Below are positions 1 through 4,919 of a stretch of DNA of 5,865 nucleotides, piece after piece. The translations under genes and the position numbers were made by a program. The stretch covers positions 1-5,865 of the forward strand of contig JAGRHX010000500.1 of assembly GCA_020444775.1 (NCBI GenBank), in the 5' to 3' direction. Each line of letters begins with the position of its first letter. Positions within the stretch are counted from its first letter, which is position 1. The DNA comes from Gammaproteobacteria bacterium. GTDB lineage: Bacteria; Pseudomonadota; Gammaproteobacteria; HK1. The notes under the pieces were generated by a model. The model was given only the letters and a program-made list of their open reading frames with translations. It had not been told where the DNA came from and did no database searches.

Positions 1-1035
1 GACATGGCCCGTGCCCGGTTCGCGCTCGGGCAGCTGGACGAGGCGCGCGAGAGTCTGCTCGAGCTGCGTGAGGAGCGGCCGCCGGATGCGGCGCGCCAGG
101 TCATCGACGAGTATCTGCAGGCCATCGAGCAACGCCAGAGCGGCACCGAGCTGAGCGCCTACGCCGAGCTCGGGCTGGGTCATGACAGCAACGTCGCCAA
201 TGCCACCGCGCGCGAGAGCGTGTTCGTGCCCGTGCTCGGTACCAGCGTCAGTCTGTCCGGCAGCAGCACCCAGCGTGCCGATGCATTCGGCGCCCTGAGG
301 GTGGGGGCTCGCTGGGATCAGGAGATCGCCCGAGGCTGGTCATCCAGCATCGGCGCGGACATCCGCGCGAGGTTGTATCGGAAACGAGTCGAGTTCGACG
401 AGGTCGATCCGCAGCTGCACGGCACGCTGCAGTACCGGTCAGGATTCAACACCGTCGCGGTCAATGCACGTCATGAGCAGATGGATCTGGACTACGAGCA
501 GTACCGAAAGGTTCTGAGCGTCGGTGTGACCTGGATCCGGGATGTGGACACCAGCCTGCAGCTGGTCGGATTCGCGCAGCATTCGCGGGTGCGCTACACC
601 AGCGATGCCAACAGCTCGAGCGACTCCAATCTGTTCCTGTTTGGCGTGGGTGGCGTCTGGCAACCGGGCTCGCGCCGGCTGACCGCGTTGTCCGGTAGCG
701 TCTACGGCGGCCGCGACAACGACACCAAGGCTCGGATCGACGGCGACGGCGCCCTCGTCGGCCTGCGGCTGGGGCTCAACCACCGCATCTCGGCTGACCT
801 CGAGGGCAGCGTCGTCGGTGGCGCCCAGCTCACCCATTACGACATCCAGAACGGCTTGTTCCAGCGCAAGCGTAACGATCGCTTCGCCGAGCTGCAGGGC
901 GTGCTGCGCTGGCAGTTCGAGCCGCTGTGGAGTCTGTCTCCGCAGCTCAAGCTGACCCGCAACTGGTCGAACATCGACATCAACAGCTACCAGCGTCTGG
1001 AAGCCGCCGTGTTCGTCAGACGCGATTTTCGCTGA
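1..1035 (+). CDS. TPR and beta-barrel outer-membrane protein, Slam/DUF560-like (5' end missing)
   Basis: The reading frame is open from the first base, so the gene starts outside the window; 344 residues are visible. Residues 1 to about 47 are helical and look like the end of a TPR domain (ARARFALGQLDEARESLLEL, then a helix ending in EYLQAIEQR). From about residue 52 the protein becomes a series of alternating, aromatic-rich strands. It opens with AYAELGLGHDSNVANAT (GHDSNV at residues 60-65), an arrangement typical of the TPR-to-barrel junction in surface lipoprotein assembly modifier (Slam, DUF560) proteins. The C-terminus, VFVRRDFR, resembles an outer-membrane signature with the terminal Phe moved in by one residue. 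Slam proteins move beta-barrel-tailed cargo across the outer membrane. The membership call rests on architecture only; another TPR-plus-porin family is possible. The FecR-domain gene begins 92 bases downstream on the same strand with no terminator between, suggesting an operon. Confidence 0.72.
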   Translation, partial: DMARARFALGQLDEARESLLELREERPPDAARQVIDEYLQAIEQRQSGTELSAYAELGLGHDSNVANATARESVFVPVLGTSVSLSGSSTQRADAFGALRVGARWDQEIARGWSSSIGADIRARLYRKRVEFDEVDPQLHGTLQYRSGFNTVAVNARHEQMDLDYEQYRKVLSVGVTWIRDVDTSLQLVGFAQHSRVRYTSDANSSSDSNLFLFGVGGVWQPGSRRLTALSGSVYGGRDNDTKARIDGDGALVGLRLGLNHRISADLEGSVVGGAQLTHYDIQNGLFQRKRNDRFAELQGVLRWQFEPLWSLSPQLKLTRNWSNIDINSYQRLEAAVFVRRDFR

Positions 1036-1127
1036 TCGTCGAGTGCGGGCGCTCGGCGTTGGCCGGCGCGTGATGACGCAAGCTCGTCCAGACCGCTGAA
1101 CCGCGAACAATGGCCACAGGTGCCAAG

Positions 1128-2954
1128 ATGAACCGCCACGCTCCATCGCAATTCTGCTGCATCCTGCTCCTGACGCTGCCACTGCTGGTTGTCGCGAGGC
1201 TCGCCGATGCGGCCGTGGGCCGATTCCAGTTCGTGCACGGGCGGGTGCAGGTGACCAGCGCGTCCGGTGAGAGCCGCTTCGTGACCCGCGGCAGCCCGGT
1301 CGAAGGCGGCGATGTGATCAGCACCAGTGCCAGCTCGATTGCCCAGCTACGGATGATCGACGACGCGGTGCTATCGCTGCGTCCGGACAGCGAGCTGAAG
1401 CTGGACGAATACCAGATGTCCGAGCGCAGCGCCGAGAACCGCAGCGTCATGTCCCTGCTGCGTGGCACCTTCAGGGCGATCTCGGGCCTCATCGGCCGTC
1501 GCAATCGCAGTGGCTACCGGGTCACCACGCCGACCATCTCCATCGGCATACGCGGCTCGGACGCGCTCATCGGCCACGATCCGGTGAGCGGGCTGAGCGC
1601 GCTGCAGACCCTGCAGGGCAGCCACATCGTGACCAGCACCGATCGCAGTGGTGCGGCATTCTCACTGGTCAGTCGGGTCGGGGACGTGGTCAGCGCATTG
1701 CCCGATCAGGCACCTCGATTCGCCGCCCGATTTCCGTTCGCCAGCGGTTCGATCGGACCGGGCGCCGGTCGGGCGCCAGGCCCGGGCGGGGCCGGCGCAG
1801 GGCGGGGCGAGCCCGACGCCGAGAGCGGATCCGAACCCGGTCCTCCACCTGAGGCGGCCGCACCCGGGGACGGCGGTCCAGACGGGGCGCCCGGCGATGC
1901 ACGTCGGGGCCGCGACGGAAGAGGTGCGCCGCGCCGCCAGGCCGGCACCCCTGACGGACCGGAGCCCGCGCGGCTCGAAGCCGGCGACCCGGTGGTCGGT
2001 TCCACCGCGGGCAAACCGGATGATCCGATCCCGACCGCCGGCAAGCCGCTACGCCCGGTGCCACTCGCGCCGTTGCCCGGGCTGGCGCTGCTGCCGCCGG
2101 TGGAGAGCAGCCGATTACCGTTGTCGGTCGATACCGAGCAGGTCAGCTTGACCGCGCCCAAGGTGGCGCCGGTGGGGACCTCGATGGTCGGTGCCACCTT
2201 CGCCAAGGTCTCGGGTGAGACCGCCGCCAGCACCGGCACGGTGATCCAGGGCATCAACAACGGCCTGATCCTGGTCGATGACCAGCAATTACCGGTATTG
2301 GTCGGCACCGAGGATGCCGGCGGCAGCTTCCGCTTCGTCGCCAATCAATCCAAGCCGGTAGTCACCGGGCAGTTCTCGACGGGCGCCCAGTCCGGCGGTG
2401 TCTGGGGCATCTGGCAGGGCAACTTCGAGATCGTCGAAGACGGTGTGCCCCATCCCGGGTTGGGTGGTTTCCCGTTCGCGCTGTCGCCGAATACCACGAC
2501 CGTTGCCCAGTTGCAGAATCTCGGTGGTACCTCGTTCAGCTTCAGCGACCTGCGTGGCATCGCCGTGGTCGACCAGGACGGCGTATTCACCACCTCGCAG
2601 GCGGCGGTGGCCAATCTGCTGGGCGTGACCGCTTCGGGCAAGTTCGCGTCCGACCAGAGTCTTGGGACCATCGGCTACCGGGTGGTCGCCGCGGTCGGCA
2701 GTCAGCGCTTCACCGCGGCCAACGTCGACAGCGTCGGCAATCCACTGTTGCCCGACAAGGACCGCACGATCCGGGATTTCGTCGGCGGCCATATCAAGCT
2801 CATGAACCTGTCCTGCCCGGGGGGTTGCTCGTCGGATGCCAGGGCTATCGCCTCCGGTCAGTTCCTGGGCAGCCGGGCCGAAGGGCTCATCACCAGCTTC
2901 GGGCTATCGGACAAGGGCAAGGGCATTTCCGGGGTCGCGGTCCTGGCTCGCTGA
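1128..2954 (+). CDS. FecR-domain secreted protein with C-terminal beta-barrel-like domain
   Basis: 608 residues from the ATG at 1128, which is preceded by AGG at 1118-1120 (7-base gap) and starts directly on a signal peptide: MNR, a hydrophobic core at residues 9-25, and an ADA cleavage site at 26-28. There is no lipobox. An ATG at 1110 is in frame but adds six residues before the signal. Residues 57-150 are a FecR domain (GDVISTS from 61, a core ending TTPTISIGIRGS at 133-144). Residues about 207-325 are a Gly/Pro/Arg-rich, partly collagen-like linker. Residues about 345-608 are beta-rich, with GGVWGIW at 423-429 and GQFLGSRAEG from 577, as often seen at the C-terminus of periplasmic FecR-family proteins and reminiscent of TbpB-like barrels. 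The only cysteines of the mature chain are C563 and C567 (CPGGC). No sigma factor or TonB receptor lies beside it, so this is not the classical FecIRA regulator. It is probably exported, possibly surface-exposed with help from the upstream barrel protein; its ligand is unknown. Confidence 0.85.
   Translation: MNRHAPSQFCCILLLTLPLLVVARLADAAVGRFQFVHGRVQVTSASGESRFVTRGSPVEGGDVISTSASSIAQLRMIDDAVLSLRPDSELKLDEYQMSERSAENRSVMSLLRGTFRAISGLIGRRNRSGYRVTTPTISIGIRGSDALIGHDPVSGLSALQTLQGSHIVTSTDRSGAAFSLVSRVGDVVSALPDQAPRFAARFPFASGSIGPGAGRAPGPGGAGAGRGEPDAESGSEPGPPPEAAAPGDGGPDGAPGDARRGRDGRGAPRRQAGTPDGPEPARLEAGDPVVGSTAGKPDDPIPTAGKPLRPVPLAPLPGLALLPPVESSRLPLSVDTEQVSLTAPKVAPVGTSMVGATFAKVSGETAASTGTVIQGINNGLILVDDQQLPVLVGTEDAGGSFRFVANQSKPVVTGQFSTGAQSGGVWGIWQGNFEIVEDGVPHPGLGGFPFALSPNTTTVAQLQNLGGTSFSFSDLRGIAVVDQDGVFTTSQAAVANLLGVTASGKFASDQSLGTIGYRVVAAVGSQRFTAANVDSVGNPLLPDKDRTIRDFVGGHIKLMNLSCPGGCSSDARAIASGQFLGSRAEGLITSFGLSDKGKGISGVAVLAR
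1750..2110 (+). repeat. Low-complexity Gly/Pro/Arg-coding segment inside the FecR-domain gene
   Basis: About 120 codons dominated by Gly, Pro, Ala, Arg and Asp, with short runs of Gly-X-Y character (GDGGPDGAPGD) but no exact tandem repeat. The DNA is markedly more GC-rich than its surroundings and, for that reason, carries long chance open frames on both strands. It separates the FecR domain from the C-terminal beta-rich domain and probably acts as a flexible extended spacer. Confidence 0.7.
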
Positions 2955-3033
2955 CGAGCCCCGGGTGGGAGTGCCGGGTCAGCGTCGTCAGCTGTTCGAG
3001 CGTGCCGCGGGCATCCATGAGCGGTTTGCGCCG
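2955..3033. other. Convergent intergenic gap, no intrinsic terminator seen
   Basis: This 79-base gap separates the stop codons of the convergent FecR-domain and CDF genes. It holds only very short inverted repeats, such as TGCC-GCG-GGCA at 3003-3013, and no run of T on either strand. Termination here is therefore either Rho-dependent or takes place inside the opposite gene. Confidence 0.5.
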
Positions 3034-3987
3034 TCAGTCCTCGTCAGCCGCCGATCTCGCTGCGTCCTGCTCGTGGTGCTCGCGTGCCTGCACCTCCAGG
3101 AACACCCGGGTGATGGCCGGGAATCGCGACTTGATGCGGCGTTCCAGTCGCGCCACCGTCTGCTCCACCTCGGCAAGACTGGTGCCGTCGACGAAGTCCA
3201 GGCTGATGTTGGCGAGCACGTCGTCGGGTCCGAAATGCACGGTCAGCAACTCGTTCACCGAGCGCACCGACGGCTCGCCGAGCAGCAGGCCCTGGATGCC
3301 CTGCACGGTGGAGTTGCGTGCTGATTCACCGGTCAGCAGGCCCTTGGTCTCATAGGCCAGGCCCATCGCGGTCAACGCGAGAATCACGCCGATCAGCATC
3401 GATGCCGCGGCGTCTGCCCATTCGATGTGCAGGAACTGTGTCGCCAGCAGACCGGCGAGCGCAATCAGCAGGCCGAGCATGGCGGCGCTGTCCTCGAACA
3501 GCACGGTGAAGACGGTCGGATCCTTGGAGCGCCGGACCTCTTCGATGAGGCCACGTTGACCGCGCACCCGATTGAACTCGCGCAGCGCCACGCTCCAAGC
3601 CAGACCCTCGAAGACCAGCGCGATCCCCAGCACCACGTAGTTCACCCAGAAGCTGGTGACCGGATGCGGGTCGTGGAGCTTCTTAAGACCCTCGTAGAAC
3701 GAGATGCCGGCGCCCAGGCCGAAGATCAGGATCGCGACCACAAAGCTCCAGAAGTAGAGCTCCATGCCATAACCGAACGGATGCGATTCGTCGGCGGGAC
3801 GCCGCGAGCGGGCGAGACCAAGCAGGAGCAGACCCTGGTTGCCGGTATCGACCAGGGAATGCACGGCCTCGGAGAGCATCGCGGACGAGCCCGTGTACAG
3901 GCTCGCGGCGAACTTGGTCAGCGCAATCAGGGCGTTGCCCGCAAGCGCCGCGTAGATCACCCGTTTCGAGCCAGCATGACCGGCCAT
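3034..3987 (-). CDS. Cation diffusion facilitator (CDF) transporter, ZnT9-like branch
   Basis: 317 residues, a normal length for a CDF exporter of divalent metals such as Zn2+ in the inner membrane. Six membrane segments are visible at about 10-30, 36-58, 80-98, 114-135, 158-182 and 187-210, followed by a cytoplasmic domain (about 225-305) and a His/Glu tail (EHHEQD). TM2 has the metal-site pair H43 and D47 (SEAVHSLVDTGNQ), and the following loop has HPFGYG at 69-74. TM5 carries E165-D166 (LFEDSAAMLGL) instead of the usual HxxxD/DxxxD, and TM6 has D192 in DAAASMLIG. The E-D variant and the sequence HPFGYGMELYFWSFVVAILI are characteristic of the SLC30A9/ZnT9-like group, so classical zinc export is not certain. 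The start is fixed by a strong AAGGAGG five bases upstream. A weak TAGGAT -10-like box lies at 4023-4028. It lies 97 bases downstream of vapC on the same strand but probably has its own promoter. Confidence 0.93.
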   Translation of the reverse strand: MAGHAGSKRVIYAALAGNALIALTKFAASLYTGSSAMLSEAVHSLVDTGNQGLLLLGLARSRRPADESHPFGYGMELYFWSFVVAILIFGLGAGISFYEGLKKLHDPHPVTSFWVNYVVLGIALVFEGLAWSVALREFNRVRGQRGLIEEVRRSKDPTVFTVLFEDSAAMLGLLIALAGLLATQFLHIEWADAAASMLIGVILALTAMGLAYETKGLLTGESARNSTVQGIQGLLLGEPSVRSVNELLTVHFGPDDVLANISLDFVDGTSLAEVEQTVARLERRIKSRFPAITRVFLEVQAREHHEQDAARSAADED

Positions 3988-3992
3988 CCTTT

Positions 3993-3999
3993 CCTCCTT
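3993..3999 (-). promoter_or_regulatory. Ribosome binding site of the CDF gene
   Basis: The minus strand reads AAGGAGG followed by five bases and ATG at 3987. It is a full anti-16S match and the strongest Shine-Dalgarno sequence in the window; it decides the start of the transporter and suggests efficient translation. Confidence 0.85.
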
Positions 4000-4045
4000 C
4001 GTCGGCTGACTGTGGCCTGGTCATCCTAACCCGCCGATCTCTGAC

Positions 4046-4073
4046 GACGCGCGGGTGCCGCCGCGCGCGCGTC
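4046..4073. other. GC-rich inverted repeat between vapC and the CDF gene
   Basis: GACGCGCG at 4046-4053 and CGCGCGTC at 4066-4073 form a perfect 8-bp inverted repeat with a 12-base loop, just after the vapC stop on the minus strand. No T tract follows in either direction. It could pause or protect the vapBC transcript end, but in DNA this rich in CG dinucleotides it may be chance. Confidence 0.35.
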
Positions 4074-4084
4074 CCGAGGCGTCT

Positions 4085-4483
4085 CTACTCGCCGCCGAGG
4101 TGTCTCCACAGGAGGCCGTCGACCGCCTCGAAATGCCGGTCGAAGGACAGCAGCTGGCCTCCCGATTCCATCGCATGAGCGGCGATCCAGACGTCGTTGG
4201 TCGGAATCGGCGTGCCGCGTCGGCGTAGCTGCGCGGCGATCAAGCCGAAGCGCTCAGCGCTCTCCAGTGTGACTTCAAGCGTCCGGACGAACCTTCGGGA
4301 GAGGAACGCATCGAGCTGTGCTCGGTTCTCGTCGTAGCGGGAGCCATTTCTGAATCCGAACAGCAACTCGCCCAGCACGACAGCGGACAGGAGCACCGCA
4401 TCGGCACGGCGGACGATGTCTGCCACGGGCCCCCGGTCCGCCATCAACGCGGAGTAGGCTTTCGTGTCGAGCAGCACTCTCAT
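4085..4483 (-). CDS. vapC: VapC-type PIN-domain RNase toxin
   Basis: 132 residues from the ATG at 4483, which forms an ATGA overlap with the antitoxin stop (TGA at 4482-4480); a GTG at 4489 would add two residues but is less likely. The single PIN domain is complete. D6 lies in the first strand (MRVLLDTKAYSAL), E39 in VVLGELLFGF, D97 in TNDVWIAAHA and D115 in LLSFDRHFE. These are the four acidic residues that bind Mg2+/Mn2+ in VapC ribonucleases, so the toxin should be active. VapC toxins cleave tRNA or rRNA and stop translation; the target cannot be told from sequence. The overlap indicates translational coupling, which keeps toxin supply below antitoxin supply. No frameshift or lost catalytic residue is seen. 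Confidence 0.93.
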   Translation of the reverse strand: MRVLLDTKAYSALMADRGPVADIVRRADAVLLSAVVLGELLFGFRNGSRYDENRAQLDAFLSRRFVRTLEVTLESAERFGLIAAQLRRRGTPIPTNDVWIAAHAMESGGQLLSFDRHFEAVDGLLWRHLGGE

Positions 4484-4743
4484 CGCCACAGCTCGTCATC
4501 GATCTGCTCCATCGCCTCGATGGAGCCGAGGAACTCCGCCTCCTCTTGCCCCGTCCAGGAGCCGATGAACTCGTCGAGTGAATGGCCGATGACCTTCGAG
4601 TTCGCCCTTTCGTCATCAAGCCCCGCACCCCGTCGGATGAGCAGGACCGCCGCCTTGTTCAGCGAGATACCCTGCTCGCGCGCCAGCGCCTCGATCTCGC
4701 GCCGCAGGTCGTCTCCGAATCCACGAATGGTGAGCTGGTTCAC
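4480..4743 (-). CDS. vapB: VapB-type ribbon-helix-helix antitoxin
   Basis: 87 residues from a GTG at 4743. No in-frame ATG lies near; the open frame runs further upstream, but through the promoter and into the opposite gene, and the domain begins right at this GTG (VNQLTIRGF). Residues 3-8 give the DNA-contacting strand, 11-25 helix 1 (DDLRREIEALAREQG) and 27-42 helix 2 (SLNKAAVLLIRRGAGL), the ribbon-helix-helix pattern of a dimeric repressor. The tail from 43 is acidic (SLDEFIGSWTGQEEAEF, ending EQIDDELWR), as in VapB antitoxins whose C-terminus plugs the PIN active site. The Shine-Dalgarno sequence is weak (GTGAG nine bases upstream) and lies inside a near-palindromic candidate operator, so repressor binding would be tied to the translation start region. 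It is the first gene of the operon. Confidence 0.88.
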   Translation of the reverse strand: MNQLTIRGFGDDLRREIEALAREQGISLNKAAVLLIRRGAGLDDERANSKVIGHSLDEFIGSWTGQEEAEFLGSIEAMEQIDDELWR

Positions 4744-4747
4744 TTGC

Positions 4748-4758
4748 TGTGACTCACA
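4748..4758. promoter_or_regulatory. Candidate VapBC operator, proximal site
   Basis: TGTGA-C-TCACA is a perfect 5-bp inverted repeat around one central base. It lies five bases upstream of the vapB GTG and covers the weak ribosome binding site. Its core recurs at 4783-4790 in the same orientation and at 4847-4854 in the opposite one, as expected for a ribbon-helix-helix repressor site. This is inference from position and repetition. Confidence 0.5.
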
Positions 4759-4776
4759 TGCGATGTAAGTTGAGGC

Positions 4777-4805
4777 ACTATATGACTCACCGAACAGGCA
4801 GACAA
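4777..4805 (-). promoter_or_regulatory. Predicted sigma70 promoter of vapBC
   Basis: On the minus strand TTGTCT (4805-4800) is followed by exactly 17 bases and then TATAGT (4782-4777). The -10 box matches the consensus at five of six positions and the -35 at four. Transcription would start near 4770, giving a leader of about 27 bases before the vapB GTG. Confidence 0.55.
4783..4790. promoter_or_regulatory. Candidate VapBC operator, distal site
   Basis: TGACTCAC here repeats exactly the eight bases at 4750-4757, 33 bp away (about three helical turns). It abuts the TATAGT -10 box and sits in the spacer of the vapBC promoter, where bound repressor would block RNA polymerase. Confidence 0.45.
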
Positions 4806-4819
4806 ACCGGCGCGCCGGT
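4806..4819. repeat. 14-bp perfect palindrome in the divergent promoter region
   Basis: ACCGGCGCGCCGGT equals its own reverse complement. It is adjacent to the vapBC -35 box (4800-4805) and roughly 40 bp upstream of the possible selD -10 box, so it could be a regulator site for either gene. No known regulator is recognised. Confidence 0.5.
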
Positions 4820-4840
4820 GCTGCCGCGCTTGCCTCTCGA

Positions 4841-4870
4841 GGGCCGGAGTCACAGGGTAGAATCCGGCCC
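4841..4870. repeat. Inverted repeat around a TAGAAT box upstream of selD
   Basis: GGGCCGGA at 4841-4848 and TCCGGCCC at 4863-4870 are perfect 8-base inverted arms around 14 bases. The right arm shares its first base with the TAGAAT box at 4858-4863, so a factor bound to both arms would occlude the promoter. A GAGTCACA at 4847-4854, matching the vapB-proximal site in the opposite orientation, lies within it. No T tract follows, so a terminator is unlikely. Confidence 0.45.
4858..4863 (+). promoter_or_regulatory. selD: Possible -10 box for selD
   Basis: TAGAAT matches the sigma70 -10 consensus at five of six positions and lies 57 bases before the selD start codon. No convincing -35 is seen at 16-18 bases; TTGCCT at 4830-4835 is 22 bases away. 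It may be activator-dependent or weak. Confidence 0.35.
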
Positions 4871-4906
4871 ACGCGCCGTGCGCGAGGCACGGCCATCGAC
4901 GAACCC

Positions 4907-4910
4907 GGAG
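4907..4910 (+). promoter_or_regulatory. selD: Ribosome binding site of selD
   Basis: GGAG followed by nine bases and GTG at 4920-4922. This site supports the GTG start that places the TGA at codon 17, the same position as Cys17 of E. coli SelD. The nearby ATG at 4924 is out of frame and gives only six codons. Confidence 0.6.
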
Positions 4911-4919
4911 ACTCCAACG

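Larger units (their letters stand above)
4744..4919. other. Divergent vapB/selD intergenic control region
   Basis: These 176 bases separate the divergent starts of vapB (minus) and selD (plus). They hold a vapB promoter, three copies of a GAGTCA core, a 14-bp palindrome and an inverted repeat around a possible selD -10 box, each listed separately. No additional gene is evident; the one open frame here (4749-4970) is the upstream extension of selD ending at its Sec codon. Confidence 0.75.

Noticed and set aside
1110..1127. ATG at 1110 as the start of the FecR-domain protein
   Set aside because: The ATG at 1128 has a better-spaced AGG and begins a standard signal peptide. The earlier start would put six extra residues before it.
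1690..2344. Overlapping frames on both strands across the Gly/Pro linker
   Set aside because: They are Arg/Pro/Ala-rich and lack domains. They arise from the very high GC of the linker region inside the FecR-domain gene.
2825..3355. Plus-strand frames spanning the 3' end of the FecR-domain gene and the CDF gene
   Set aside because: They overlap two well-supported genes, one in sense and one antisense, and show low-complexity Ser/Arg composition without motifs.
3427..4029. 200-codon plus-strand frame antisense to the CDF gene
   Set aside because: The opposite strand has a six-helix transporter with a strong ribosome binding site; this frame is its Gln/His/Glu-rich complement.
4484..4489. GTG at 4489 as the vapC start
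   Set aside because: The ATG at 4483 forms a standard ATGA overlap with the vapB stop and begins the PIN domain directly; the two extra residues have no support.
4841..4870. Inverted repeat as an intrinsic terminator
   Set aside because: There is no T run on either strand, and it lies between divergent promoters, where a terminator has no obvious role.
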